A stretch of DNA of 64,000 bases from Endozoicomonas sp. 8E (GCF_032883915.1 NZ_CP120717.1:5968501-6032500); one strand, 5' to 3'; shown: positions 36,122 to 46,737, counted from the stretch's first letter. Program-made: numbers and translations. The notes: a model not told the origin generated them from the letters alone.

Positions 36122-37879
36122 AAACACTCACTCTTTGTAGCACTGCTGTTGCTGACACTGCCATTATCCGTCGCCTGTCATGCCGAACCTTTGAAAAGAC
36201 GTTTTGTTATTGATCTTGAACAAGGTGCTGGTTTTCCTAACAGGAGCTACTCTACAAGCCATGACCAGCATAGATCGTCGGTTAACCCGTCAGTCATTGC
36301 TGGTGCCAACGGTTATCCAGAATCAGAATTTCCAGCTTATTATAAACGACAAAGACATTACAGTTACAGGGTAAAAACAACCCTCATTGAGTCGATTTCG
36401 TGGCAGTTGCTTTACGCCGCGAATCTGCTGGTTGCCTTCGAACTGTACCTGACCAGCAAAGATATCCGTTTCAGAACCACCCCTTACTCATCGCTGCCGA
36501 TAGAAGAGATTGTCGCTGTTTGTTGGCTTTTTAAAAGCTATTGGAATCCTGATTCAATGCTGTTTAACCCGATGAAACAACAAGAGTTGAGACAGGATGA
36601 GCCGTTTACAATTTCCACTATGACTGGCTCCGGACATGACCAACAACAAGGCCAGCTATCTGAATCGTCTGGCCAACAAACCTCACAAGACACCCGCCAA
36701 ACTACAAGCTCTTCCACCAGCACCCGGTATTCCTGCTCTGGCCAGGGTAACGGTAACGGAGACTCTCAACAACACTCACATACTTTGGGGTTAGTTTGTT
36801 TCGTCCATCCCTGTCGTGGCGTTTGTAAATTCCGTTCATCACCTGATGATGAGCACTCAATGAGAACAGGGGGAGCATATACTGCCACTGACGGGCCAAA
36901 CCATGATGATGCACCAATGCTCGGAAACTTGCCTGCCACCGCTGATGATTTGATTATAATCAACGGGTTACTCATTCTACGTGGTCATGGTCTTCACAGA
37001 GGAAACAGAATTTCCAGCACAATTACTCATTCTCCCTCTCTGATAGAGGCTTCAGAAATACAACAAGCAACAACAGGATCATCCCGTTCGGGTCAAAGCC
37101 CACCTCGTCATTCCCGGACAGTCACAGTGCAAGACCTGCCAGATCACAAAAACAGAGTCCACAGCGGGCAACCAACCTGTGACGAAACAGTGGTCGAGGA
37201 GAATGGTCAGCAGCGGCCATGCGGGAGATTATGCAAAAACGTTCGGGCCCTGTCGCAACACAAAAGAAGAATTCATAGCGGGCAAAAAACCTGCAACATG
37301 ACAGTGATTGGGGAGGATGGCCAACAGCGACCATGCGCAAAAGTATGCAACAATTTTAAAGCTCTGTTGAATCATAAAAGCAGCCACCATACCGGACAAA
37401 AAACCTGTCAATTACCCTTGGTTGGGAAGGATAGCCAACAGCGGTCATGCGGGAAGCTCTGCAGGAGTGCCAGAGCCCTGTCAGATCACAAAAGCAAATA
37501 CCACTCCGGGCAAAAAACCTGTGACATGAACTTGATCGGGAAAGATGGCCAACCAGAACCGTGCTGGGCTGTCTGCAGGAATACCAGAGCCCTGATTGCT
37601 CACAGAAACAGATTCCATAGAGTGCAAGAAACCTGTGACGTAACCGTGGTCGGAGAGAATAACCAGCCGCAACCATGCGGCGCAGGCTTCGAAAATGCTC
37701 GAGCCCTGTCAAATCACAAAATCAGCTTCCACAGCAGGCAACTAATATGTGACGTAACCGTGGTCAGGAAGGATGGCAAGCAGCGACCATGCGGGATGGC
37801 CTGCAAGAATGCTAAAGGGCTGTCGAATCACAAAAGAGCACATCGAAAACGCAAGCCTGTTGATGTGGATCAGGATTAG
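36119..37879 (+). CDS. Unit 18: secreted C2H2-repeat protein, subfamily II, 6 fingers plus a half finger
   Basis: Predicted 586 residues. The signal peptide is KHSLFVALLLL and ends VACHAE. The spacer has an extended Gly-Asn stretch (GQGNGNGDSQQ) and 'DDLIIINGLLILRGHG'. The array opens with only the back half of a finger (VQDLPDHKNRVH), then full fingers start at C354. Finger 4 has Trp after its second Cys (CWAVC). The stop is TAG directly after VDVDQD, so the SPPxGKxNK tail end is absent, as in units 19 and 20. Confidence 0.9.
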   Translation: MKHSLFVALLLLTLPLSVACHAEPLKRRFVIDLEQGAGFPNRSYSTSHDQHRSSVNPSVIAGANGYPESEFPAYYKRQRHYSYRVKTTLIESISWQLLYAANLLVAFELYLTSKDIRFRTTPYSSLPIEEIVAVCWLFKSYWNPDSMLFNPMKQQELRQDEPFTISTMTGSGHDQQQGQLSESSGQQTSQDTRQTTSSSTSTRYSCSGQGNGNGDSQQHSHTLGLVCFVHPCRGVCKFRSSPDDEHSMRTGGAYTATDGPNHDDAPMLGNLPATADDLIIINGLLILRGHGLHRGNRISSTITHSPSLIEASEIQQATTGSSRSGQSPPRHSRTVTVQDLPDHKNRVHSGQPTCDETVVEENGQQRPCGRLCKNVRALSQHKRRIHSGQKTCNMTVIGEDGQQRPCAKVCNNFKALLNHKSSHHTGQKTCQLPLVGKDSQQRSCGKLCRSARALSDHKSKYHSGQKTCDMNLIGKDGQPEPCWAVCRNTRALIAHRNRFHRVQETCDVTVVGENNQPQPCGAGFENARALSNHKISFHSRQLICDVTVVRKDGKQRPCGMACKNAKGLSNHKRAHRKRKPVDVDQD

Positions 37880-37918
37880 CAAAAGGTTTTTGACAGAAAA
37901 ACAAGCTTATTTTCTTGA

Positions 37919-37963
37919 TCTATCCTTCCTCTCTGTATGCCAGAATGCAGGGATAGAATTATT
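37919..37963 (+). promoter_or_regulatory. SD-sequestering hairpin, upstream ATG and AUU of unit 19
   Basis: Arms 37919-37927 and 37949-37957 (AGGGATAGA); the change leaves a U.G pair. An in-frame ATG at 37937 lies in the loop, preceded only by pyrimidines (CTTCCTCTCTGT). ATT is at 37961. Confidence 0.55.
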
Positions 37964-39676
37964 AAACACTCTCTCTTTGCGGCACCACTGCTGCTATTGT
38001 TGCCTGTCATCAGTCAGGCCGAACCGTTGACAAAGCGTTTTGTTGTCGAGCTCCAGCAGGATCCAGGTTCTCCAAACCAGGTTTTTTCTATAAAGCCAGT
38101 CCGGCGTAAATTGGCGGGTAAACCATCAGACATTGTCGGCATAAAAGGATATTCAGGACCTTTTCTACCTTATGAAAGACGACTAAGGCCATATAGTTAT
38201 CGCATAAAAACGTTCCTCATCGAGTCGATTTCCTGGCAATGGTATTACGCCACCAACCTGCTGGTTACTTACGAACTGATACTGACCACAAAAGATACCC
38301 CTCTGAGCCCCGACCTTTATTCATGGCTTCCGTTAGAAACAGTTGTCGCTGTCGGCTGGCTTTTAAAAAGCTACTGGAACCCCTATTCACCACTGTTCAA
38401 ACCAATTGAACTACAGTCGGCTTTTATTTTGGCACTGGGGGAGCATCCTTTTTCGGTCACAACTATGATGCCTGGCTCTGGAGATGAACAACAAAAAGGC
38501 CAACCATCAGGATGCTTTGACCAACAAACCCCCGTCACAACCACCCATCCTATAAGCTATCTCACCAGACTTCAGTATTCCGACTCTGGTGATGGTGATA
38601 AAGCCCCCCGACAACATACGTTGGATTTAAACTGTTTTGCCTATTCCTGCAATGGCGTTTGTAGATTTCGATCAGCACCTAATAGCAGAGGAGCCACCGA
38701 ATGGCCACTGAATTCCGAAGAAAGTGCAACAGGCTTCACGGGAGCAGCAGCCGGACCAGGCCCACACTACAATTTGACTGAAGGGGACTGCTCGAGATGG
38801 ATAAATGATTTTGATACTTTAAACGCCACGGATTCACGACAAAACCCACTTTTTGAAACATTGAATGGTCTACCTGACATTCAACACCGATGTGATTCTG
38901 TCCAGCCTTTTCAGACTCAGACTCATCTGCATGATAAAGCGCGAATGCCCGGGAATGAATCTGCCACCACTGATGATTTGATTATAATCAACGGATTACT
39001 CAATCTTCGTAATCAAAGATTTTTTAAAGTAACACGACAAACAACAACAGGCATCAGGCATGTCAGTCGTCACAGTGGGAAACTAACCTGTGTTGCGACA
39101 GTGATTAGAGAAGATGGCCTACAGACGCCATGCGGGATTGCCTTTAAGAATACTCAATCTCTGTCGTCTCACAAAAGTAGAGTCCACACCGGACAGAAAA
39201 CCTGTAACAAAAAACTGGTCGGGGAGGATGGTCGTCAGCGGCTTTGCGGTTCGCTGTACAAGAATGCCGGGGCTCTATCGAATCATAAAATCAGAGACCA
39301 CACCGAACAAAAAACCTGTGACGCGACAGTGGTTGGAGAGGATGGCCAGCCGCAGGCATGCGGGATGCTCTGCAAAAATGCCAGAGCAATGTCAGATCAC
39401 AAAAGCAAATACCACACTGGGCAAAAAACCTGTGACGCAATCATGGTCAAAGAGGATGGCCGGCAGCGTGCATGCAGAAAGGTCTTTAAGAATTCTAATT
39501 TACTGACGTATCACAAAAGGCAGGCCCATAGCGGAAAACAAACCTGTGACGAGACCCAAATCGGGGATGATGGAGTGCCACGGCCATGCAGAATGGTCTG
39601 CAAGAATGCCAATGCCTTGTCGAATCACAAAAGAGTACATCGAAAACGAAAGCCTGTTGATGAGGATCAGGATTAG
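37937..39676 (+). CDS. Unit 19: secreted C2H2-repeat protein, subfamily II, 5 fingers, with an ATG
   Basis: 579 residues from ATG (MPECRDRIIKHSLF) or 571 from ATT at 37961; the signal peptide is kept either way and ends ISQAE. The ATG has no Shine-Dalgarno, so the conserved AGGGA-ATT pair may still be the true start. The spacer is long, with 'DDLIIINGLLNLRNQR', and the Cys motif is CFAYSCNGVC. This unit has the fewest fingers of any intact member (from nt 39089). The tail RKRKPVDEDQD ends in TAG. Confidence 0.9.
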   Translation: MPECRDRIIKHSLFAAPLLLLLPVISQAEPLTKRFVVELQQDPGSPNQVFSIKPVRRKLAGKPSDIVGIKGYSGPFLPYERRLRPYSYRIKTFLIESISWQWYYATNLLVTYELILTTKDTPLSPDLYSWLPLETVVAVGWLLKSYWNPYSPLFKPIELQSAFILALGEHPFSVTTMMPGSGDEQQKGQPSGCFDQQTPVTTTHPISYLTRLQYSDSGDGDKAPRQHTLDLNCFAYSCNGVCRFRSAPNSRGATEWPLNSEESATGFTGAAAGPGPHYNLTEGDCSRWINDFDTLNATDSRQNPLFETLNGLPDIQHRCDSVQPFQTQTHLHDKARMPGNESATTDDLIIINGLLNLRNQRFFKVTRQTTTGIRHVSRHSGKLTCVATVIREDGLQTPCGIAFKNTQSLSSHKSRVHTGQKTCNKKLVGEDGRQRLCGSLYKNAGALSNHKIRDHTEQKTCDATVVGEDGQPQACGMLCKNARAMSDHKSKYHTGQKTCDAIMVKEDGRQRACRKVFKNSNLLTYHKRQAHSGKQTCDETQIGDDGVPRPCRMVCKNANALSNHKRVHRKRKPVDEDQD

Positions 39677-39715
39677 CAAATGTTATTTGACAGAAAAACA
39701 CGCTTATTTTCTTGA

Positions 39716-39760
39716 TCTATCCTTCCTCTCTGTATACCAGAAGGCAAGGATAGAATTATT
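39716..39760 (+). promoter_or_regulatory. SD-sequestering hairpin and AUU start of unit 20
   Basis: Arms 39716-39724 (TCTATCCTT) and 39746-39754 (AAGGATAGA), nine perfect pairs with a 21 nt loop. A competing pair CCTTC/GAAGG is available inside the loop. ATT at 39758. Confidence 0.68.
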
Positions 39761-42265
39761 AGACACTCACTCTTTGCGGCAGCGCTGTTACTGCTATTGT
39801 TGTCTGTCATCAGCCAGGCCGAACCGTTGACAAAGCGTTTTATAGTTGAGCTGCAACAGGATGCAGGTACTCCACACCAGAGTTTTACTATAAAGCCGGA
39901 CCGACTTAGATTGGCTAGTAACCCGTCAGACGTTGCTAACACAAATGTAAAACGGCAAATATCATATAGTTATGACGTAAAAATGACCTTCATTGAGTCA
40001 ATTTACTGGCAATGGCTTTACGCGACTAACCTGCTGGTTGTTTACGAGCTGATCCTGACCACTATAGAATCTCCAGTGAGTCCCAACCCTTATTCAAGGC
40101 TACCGATAGAAACGGTTGTTGCCGTCGGCTGGCTTTTAAAAAACTATTGGAACCCCAACTCACTGCTGTTTAAACCGATTGAACGACAGTCTGAATATAT
40201 ATTGACACAGGAGGGACACCCGTTTGTGGTCACCACTATGGTGACTGATTCCGGAGATGAACAACAAGGCCAACCCTCAGGATCATCTGACCAGCAAGCA
40301 CCCGAAACACCTATGGGCTCTATAGACTATTTCACCAGCGTTCAATATTCCAACTCTGGTAATGGTGACGAAGCCCCTCAACAACACCAACATACATTGC
40401 ATCTAAACTGTTTCGTCTATCCCTGTCATGGCGTTTGCAGGTTTCGATCATTGAATAGTCTTCAGCGCCAATGTAGTTCTGGCCAAACCTTTCAGCCTCA
40501 GGCTCATCAACCTGATAATCTGCGAATGCCCGGGAATGTGTCTGTCACCTCTGATGATTTGATTATAATCAACGGATTACTCAGCCTTTGTAATCAACGC
40601 CCTCTTAAAGAAACCGTAATTTCCTATGCGCCTGGCCATTACATCCCGTCAATGGAAACTTTAGTAACACAACAAACGACAGGACCATCCCAATGGGGTC
40701 AAAGACCACCTCATCTCTCTCAGACAGGCAACAGAAAAACCAGAAGCCGCAGCGGGAAACGAACTTGTGACTGGATGCTGGTCGAGGAGAGTGGCCAGCA
40801 ACGACGATGCGGGAAGGTCTTCAACAATACTCACTCCTTGGCAGCCCACAAAAGCAGATACCACAGCGGCCAAAGAACTTGCGAAGCATTAGTGGTCGGG
40901 AAGGATGGTCTGCGGCGACCATGCGGAAAGGTCTGCCAGAATGCTCGCGTCCTGACGGATCACAAAAGAAAAACCCACAGCGGACAACGAACCTGTCATG
41001 TAATGGTGATCGGAGAAGATGGCCTGCAGCAAAAATGCGGAAAGGTCTGCCAGAATGCTCGCATCCTGACGGATCACAAAAGAAGGACCCACAGCGGACA
41101 ACAAACCTGTAATGTGGTGGTGATCGGAGAAGATGGCCTGCAGCAAAAATGCGGGAAGATCTGCAAAAGTACTATAACCCTATCGGATCATAAAATCAGA
41201 AGCCACAGCAAACAAAAAACCTGTGAAGTCATCGTGGTCGGAGAGGATAGACGGCAGCGGCCATGCGGTAAGGTCTACAGGAGTATCAGAGCCCTGTCAG
41301 ATCACAAAAGCAAATACCATACCGGGCAAAAAACCTGTGACGTGACATTGGACGGGGATGACGACAAGGAGCGGCCATGCGGTAAGGTCTGCAGGAATGC
41401 TCAAGCCCTGCGGGATCACAACAGAAGGTACCACACCGGACAACAAATCTGTGACATAAAACTGGTCGGAGAGGATAGCCAGCAGCGAACATGCGGGAAG
41501 GTCTGCAAAAATTCTGCGGCCCTATCGAGTCATAAAGTCAGAGACCACAGCGAACAAAAAACCTGTGAAGCAACCGTGGTCGGAGAGGATGGCCAGCAGC
41601 GGACATGCGGTAGGGTCTACAATAGTGCCAGAGCCCTGTCGGATCACAAAGGCAAATACCATACCGGGCAAAAAACCTGTGACGTGATAGTGGTCGGCAA
41701 TGACGGTAAAGAGCGACCATGCGAAAAGCTCTGCAACAATGTTCAAGCCCTGTCGGATCACAAAAAAAAAGACCATACCGGGCAGCAAATCTGTGTCGCA
41801 AGAGTGGTCGGGAAGGATGGCCAGTGGCGAGCATGCGCAGAGGTCTGCCAGAATGCCCGGGCCATGACGAGTCACAAAAGAAAAAAACACACCGGGCAAA
41901 ACATCTGTGAAGTGGCCGTGTTCGGAATGGACGACCGGCCACGGCCGTGCGGGATACTGTGCAAGAATGCCAGAGCCCTGTCAGATCACAAATACAAATA
42001 CCACTCCAGGAAAAAAACCTGTGACGCAGCGTTGGTCACAAGGAATGGCCAGCAGCAGACATGCAGGAAGGTCTTCAAAAATTCTTATGTACTGGCGTAT
42101 CACAAAAGACAAGCCCACAGCGGGCAACAAATCTGTGACATGACCGTGGTCGGGGAGGATGGCGAGCCGTGGCCATGCGGAGTGGTTTGCAAGAATGCTA
42201 ATGCCCTGTCGAATCACAAAAGAATACATCGAAAACGCGGGCCTCTTTATGTGGATCAGGATTAG
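39758..42265 (+). CDS. Unit 20: secreted C2H2-repeat protein, subfamily II, 13 fingers
   Basis: Predicted 835 residues, the longest subfamily II member. Codon 2 is AGA rather than AAA. The N-terminal domain is shortened after NPSD (VANTNVKRQISYSYD). The spacer has 'DDLIIINGLLSLCNQR'. Fingers start at C337. Fingers 2-4 are recent tandem copies (CQNARxLTDHKRxTH, GEDGLQQKCGK at 41006 and 41120). The basic tail is damaged: HRKRGPLYVDQD replaces HRKRKPVDVDQD. The stop is TAG. Confidence 0.9.
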   Translation: MRHSLFAAALLLLLLSVISQAEPLTKRFIVELQQDAGTPHQSFTIKPDRLRLASNPSDVANTNVKRQISYSYDVKMTFIESIYWQWLYATNLLVVYELILTTIESPVSPNPYSRLPIETVVAVGWLLKNYWNPNSLLFKPIERQSEYILTQEGHPFVVTTMVTDSGDEQQGQPSGSSDQQAPETPMGSIDYFTSVQYSNSGNGDEAPQQHQHTLHLNCFVYPCHGVCRFRSLNSLQRQCSSGQTFQPQAHQPDNLRMPGNVSVTSDDLIIINGLLSLCNQRPLKETVISYAPGHYIPSMETLVTQQTTGPSQWGQRPPHLSQTGNRKTRSRSGKRTCDWMLVEESGQQRRCGKVFNNTHSLAAHKSRYHSGQRTCEALVVGKDGLRRPCGKVCQNARVLTDHKRKTHSGQRTCHVMVIGEDGLQQKCGKVCQNARILTDHKRRTHSGQQTCNVVVIGEDGLQQKCGKICKSTITLSDHKIRSHSKQKTCEVIVVGEDRRQRPCGKVYRSIRALSDHKSKYHTGQKTCDVTLDGDDDKERPCGKVCRNAQALRDHNRRYHTGQQICDIKLVGEDSQQRTCGKVCKNSAALSSHKVRDHSEQKTCEATVVGEDGQQRTCGRVYNSARALSDHKGKYHTGQKTCDVIVVGNDGKERPCEKLCNNVQALSDHKKKDHTGQQICVARVVGKDGQWRACAEVCQNARAMTSHKRKKHTGQNICEVAVFGMDDRPRPCGILCKNARALSDHKYKYHSRKKTCDAALVTRNGQQQTCRKVFKNSYVLAYHKRQAHSGQQICDMTVVGEDGEPWPCGVVCKNANALSNHKRIHRKRGPLYVDQD

Positions 42266-42304
42266 CAACAAGTTTTTGATAGAAAGGCAGGCTTGTTTTC
42301 TTGA

Positions 42305-42349
42305 TCTATCCTTCCTCTCTGTATACCAGAACGCAGGGATAGAATTATT
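42305..42349 (+). promoter_or_regulatory. SD-sequestering hairpin and AUU start of unit 21
   Basis: Arms 42305-42313 and 42335-42343 (AGGGATAGA), pairing kept through one U.G. ATT at 42347. Confidence 0.58.
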
Positions 42350-44446
42350 AAACTATCACTTTTTGCAGCATCCCTGCTGCTACTGTTGTTGTCTGTCATG
42401 GGTCAGGCAGAACCCTTGACAAGGCTTTATATTGTCGAGCTTCAACAGGATGCAGGTTCTCCAAACCAGAGTTTTTCTATAAAACCGGACTGGCATAGAT
42501 TGGCCGGTAACCCGTCAGACATTACCGACACAAAAAGCTCTTCAGGATCAGACTGTCCACCTTATGACAAACGACGAAGACCAGTTGGTTATGGTGTAAA
42601 AGCGACTCTCATTGGATCGATTTTCTGGCAATGGCTTTACGCCATAAACCTGCTCGTTGCTTACGAGCTGATTCTGACCACCAAAGACACCCCTCTTAAC
42701 CCCACCCCTTATTCGTGGCTACCGATAGAAAAGGCTATCGCTGTCGGCTGGCTTTTAAAAAGCTATTGGACCCCCTATTCACCGCTGTTTAAAGCAATTG
42801 ATCGACAAAAGGTATCTATGTTGACACGGGGAGGACACCCGTTCGCGGTCACCACTATGGTGCCTGGTTACGGAGATGACCAACAACAAGGCCAACCATC
42901 AGGATCATCTGATCAACAAGCCCTCGAAACACCCAACAGCCCTGCAAGCTATTTCATCAGCTTTCAGTATTACGACTCTGGTGATGGTGACGAAGCGCCC
43001 CAACAACACCAACATACCCTGGGTTTAAATTGTTTCGTTTATCCCTGTCATGGCGTTTGTAGATTTCGATCAGAATCTAATAGCAGTGAGACCGCAGAGT
43101 GGCCGCTGAATTCAGAAGAAAGTCGGACAGGCCAAACGGCAGCGACAGCCGGACAAAACTCACGCTCCCATTTGACTGAAGGACCCCGCCTGAGCTACAC
43201 AAGTGATTTTGATGCTTTAAACGCGTCGGATTCCCGACAGAGTCCACCTTTAGAAATATTGAATAGCCCCTCTTACGTAGAGTTCCAATGCGTTTCTGAT
43301 CAACCCTTTCAGGCTTATCAATCTGAAGATGCGCAAATGTACAGGAACGAATCAGTCACCGCTGATGATTTGACTATAGTCGACGGGTTACTGAGTCTTC
43401 GTAATCATGGTCCTCTTAAAGAAAGAGAAATTTCCTTCACGCCTGCCCATTCCCCCACCCCAATGGAGACTTTAGAAACACAACAAACAACAAGATCATT
43501 CCAATGGGTTCAAAGCCCACCCCATATTTCCCAGACCGGCACCAGTCAAACCACTGACCAGATGAAATCAACCTGTGACTTGTCCGTGGTTCAGGAGAAT
43601 GGCCCGCAGCAACCATGTGGGAAGTTCTTCAGGAATACTCATGCCCTGAAGCTTCACAAAAGCAGAGTCCACTCTGGGCGAAGAACCTGTGACGTGACAG
43701 TGATTGGGGATGATGATACAGGGCGACCTTGCGGGAAAAACTTCAAGAATATTCTCGCCTTGAGGGTTCACAAATGCAGATACCACTCCGGTCAAAAAAC
43801 CTGTTATATGACAGTCGTCGTAGAAGGTCGGAAGGAGCGGCCATGTAAAAAAGTCTTCAACAACGCTCAGGCCATGTTAGATCACCAACAAAGAGATCAC
43901 ACAGGGTATCAAAGCTGTGACACAAGAGTGCTCGGAAAGGACGGCCAACGGCAACCATGCGGAAAGGTCTGCCTGAATGCTCGTGCCTTGACGGATCACA
44001 AAAGAAGATACCACTCCGGACAAAAAACCTGTGACATAAAGGTGATCGGGGAGGATAACCAGCAGCGACCATGCGGGAAGGTCTTCAAGAATACTCCATC
44101 TCTGTCGTTCCACAAAAAAAGATACCACAGCGAAAAAAAAACCTGTGATATAGAGCTGGTCGGGGAGGATAACCAGCAGCGACCATGTGGGAGAGTCTTA
44201 AAGAGTGCTTATGCTCAGTGACTTCACAAAAATAGAGTCCACACAGGGCAAAGAGTCTGTGACGTGACATTGGTCGGGGATGATGCTGAAGAAGGACCAT
44301 GCGGGATGCTCTACCAGAATGCTCGCGCCCTGAAGGATCACAAAAGAAAACATCGAAAACGCAAGCCTGCTGATTTCGAGCAGATGCACCACAGCCCTCC
44401 AAAAAATAAAGCAAATAAGAAACGATCTTTAGCAGAAGGTTTTTGA
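42347..44446 (+). pseudogene. Unit 21: C2H2-repeat gene with a nonsense codon and a lost stop
   Basis: The frame encodes 624 residues: signal peptide, N-terminal domain, long spacer with 'DDLTIVDGLLSLRNHG', and fingers from C410. TGA at 44219-44221 then interrupts finger 6 just before its first His (SAYAQ, stop, LHKNRVH). The same frame stays open beyond it through a seventh finger and HRKRKPADFEQ. The normal final TAA is AAA (44420), so reading would run on to a TGA at 44444. Both changes are single-base. Loss must be recent, because the rest is intact. Confidence 0.82.
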
Positions 44447-44470
44447 CAGAAAACATAGTTGCTTTCTTGA

Positions 44471-44515
44471 TCTATCCTTCCTCTCTGTTAGCCAGAAAGC
44501 AAGGATAGAATTATT
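44471..44515 (+). promoter_or_regulatory. SD-sequestering hairpin and AUU start of unit 22
   Basis: Arms 44471-44479 and 44501-44509 (AAGGATAGA), nine perfect pairs. An in-frame TAG in the loop rules out any start further upstream. ATT at 44513. Confidence 0.68.
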
Positions 44516-46645
44516 ATACACTCACTCTATTCGGCACTGCTGTTGCCGCTACTGTTCTTGTCTTCCATCTGCCAGGCCGAACCATTGACAAGACATTTCA
44601 TTGCTGGGCTTCAACAGAATGCAGGTTTTCCAAATCAGAGCTTTTCTATAAAGCCAGTCCGCTATAAATTGCCAGGTAGACCGTCGTGCATTGCCAATAT
44701 AAACGGCTACACAGGACCAGATTCAGCACCTTATAATATACGCCACAAATTTAACAGTTACGAGATAGTAACAACTCTCACTGAGTCGATTTCCTGGCAA
44801 TTGCTTTACGCCAAGAATCTGCTGATTGCCTTCGAACTGATCCTGACCAACAGAGATATCCCTCCGGGCCTCAGCTCTTATTCATGGCTAAAGATAGAAA
44901 CGGATGTCGCTGTCGGTTGGTTTTTAAAAAGCTGGTGGAACCTCGATTCAGTGCAGCTTAATCTGCTTCAACAACAAAAGATAAGTCAGGATCAACCGTT
45001 TGTGATTGCCACCATGATGCATGGCCCTGTAAATTACCAACAACAAGGCCAAGCATCAGGATCAGCTGACCAACAAGCACCAACATCACCCGCCCACCCG
45101 ATAGGCTATTTCAACAGTCATCTCTATTGCGACTCTGGCGAAGGTAAAGGAGACCCTCAACAACACAGACACACTTTGAGTTTAAATTGTTTCGTTCATC
45201 CCTGTTATGGGGTTTGTCAACTGCGACCATCATCTGATAGCGAAACGCAGAATTCTGAAGAAACTTTGACAGGCTTCAGAGAAGCAAGACCCGGACAAAA
45301 CTCGTGCCCACACCTGGCGAATGGATCCTGCTTTAGTTGCACAGATAATTTTAACCCTGTAGACGTTATATATTCTGAACAAAACACACCTTTCGAAAGA
45401 TTGGATATTCATTCTGGCATTCAAGCCCCATTCGATTCTGGCCAACCATCTCAGGGGGAGGACCTTGATGAGAACTCAAAGAATAACTGCAACCCCCGAG
45501 CAGAGGTCGCCATAGACTTAATGAGTGCTGAAGCAACCTATACTATTGACACAACCGGGCCACTCAATCATGAACTCTCAATATCCCCGAATTTAACTGC
45601 CACCAGTGATAATTTGGGATGTATTGGTGAGCCACTCGATGTAAAGACTCTTCTCAAGGAAGAAGAAATTACCTCTACCCTACCCCATACGAATAAACGA
45701 CTGACAACCAATGAATCATCCCAACCGGATCAGAGCCATCCACATCTTTCACAGACAGGGCCAACACCAGCCAAAGACAACTTTGGTCAACTAATATGTA
45801 AAGTAGTCGTGGTCAGGAAGGATGGTTACCAACAACCATGCTGGACTTTCTGCAAGAATGCTCGTGCCATGTCGACTCACCAAAGCAGATACCACCGAGG
45901 ACAACGAACCTGTGAGTTGATGGTGGTCAGGAAGAATGGTCAGCAAAGACCATGCGGAAAGCTCTGCCAGAATGCCAATGCCCTATGGACTCACAAAAGA
46001 AGAGATCACAGCGGACAACAAACTTGTGACGAAACCGTGGTCGGGAAGGATGGCCGACTGCGGCCATGCGGAGTGGTCCTCAAGAACGCTCTATCTATGT
46101 CATGTCACAAAACCAAATACCACACTGGGGAAAAAATCTGTGACAAGCCCCTGGTCGAGGAGGATGGCTGGCAGCGGCCTTGTGGGGCGGTCTGCAAGAA
46201 TGCTGTATCTTTGTCGTATCACAGAAGAAAAAAGCACACCGAGCAAAAAACCTGCGTCGTAACAGTGATCGGGGAGGATGGCCAGCCGAGGCCATGCATG
46301 AAGGTCTTGAGCAGTTCTCAATGTCTGTCGTTTCACAAAAAAAGATACCACTCCGGACAAAAAACCTGTGACGTGCCCGTGGTCGGGACGGATGGTCAGC
46401 AGCAACCATGTGGAAAGGTCTACAAGAATCTTGCGTCTCTGGCGACTCACAAAAGCGGATACCACAGCGGAAAAAAAATCTGTGACATAGCTGTGGTCGC
46501 GAAAGGTGGCCAGCAGAGATCATGCGGAAAGGTCTTCAGCAATTCTGCATCTCTGTCGGAGCACAAAAGAAAACATCGAAAACGCAAGCCTGATAGTGTA
46601 GCGCAGGACGATGATCTCCCTCCGCAAGATAAAGCGAATAAGTAA
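44513..46645 (+). CDS. Unit 22: secreted C2H2-repeat protein, subfamily II, 7 fingers
   Basis: Predicted 710 residues. Here an in-frame TAG stands shortly before AAGGA, and the first NTG downstream is TTG at 44543 inside the Leu core. AUU is therefore the only codon that gives a whole signal peptide (ending ICQAE). The spacer is the longest of the family (about 200 residues between the Cys motif and C429). The first finger has CWTFC, and fingers 3 and 5 have Leu at the Krueppel Phe site. The tail HRKRKPDSVAQDDD ends in TAA. Confidence 0.9.
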   Translation: MIHSLYSALLLPLLFLSSICQAEPLTRHFIAGLQQNAGFPNQSFSIKPVRYKLPGRPSCIANINGYTGPDSAPYNIRHKFNSYEIVTTLTESISWQLLYAKNLLIAFELILTNRDIPPGLSSYSWLKIETDVAVGWFLKSWWNLDSVQLNLLQQQKISQDQPFVIATMMHGPVNYQQQGQASGSADQQAPTSPAHPIGYFNSHLYCDSGEGKGDPQQHRHTLSLNCFVHPCYGVCQLRPSSDSETQNSEETLTGFREARPGQNSCPHLANGSCFSCTDNFNPVDVIYSEQNTPFERLDIHSGIQAPFDSGQPSQGEDLDENSKNNCNPRAEVAIDLMSAEATYTIDTTGPLNHELSISPNLTATSDNLGCIGEPLDVKTLLKEEEITSTLPHTNKRLTTNESSQPDQSHPHLSQTGPTPAKDNFGQLICKVVVVRKDGYQQPCWTFCKNARAMSTHQSRYHRGQRTCELMVVRKNGQQRPCGKLCQNANALWTHKRRDHSGQQTCDETVVGKDGRLRPCGVVLKNALSMSCHKTKYHTGEKICDKPLVEEDGWQRPCGAVCKNAVSLSYHRRKKHTEQKTCVVTVIGEDGQPRPCMKVLSSSQCLSFHKKRYHSGQKTCDVPVVGTDGQQQPCGKVYKNLASLATHKSGYHSGKKICDIAVVAKGGQQRSCGKVFSNSASLSEHKRKHRKRKPDSVAQDDDLPPQDKANK

Positions 46646-46692
46646 CGGTCTTCAACAGAGGTTTCGACAGAGAAACACGCTTATTTTCTTGA

Positions 46693-46737
46693 TCTATCCT
46701 TCCTATCTGTATAATGGAACGCAAGGACAGGATTATT
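46693..46737 (+). promoter_or_regulatory. SD-sequestering hairpin, ATG and AUU of unit 23
   Basis: Arms 46693-46701 and 46723-46731 (AAGGACAGG); the stem is weaker, with two mismatches outside AAGGA. An in-frame ATG at 46714 lies in the loop, 7 codons before ATT at 46735. Confidence 0.5.

Noticed and set aside
37937-37939. ATG of unit 19 as the general family start, with ATA in the other units
   Set aside because: The aligned codon is ATA, GCG, AGA, ACA, AAG or AAA in other units, and TAG in unit 22, so it is not a conserved start position.
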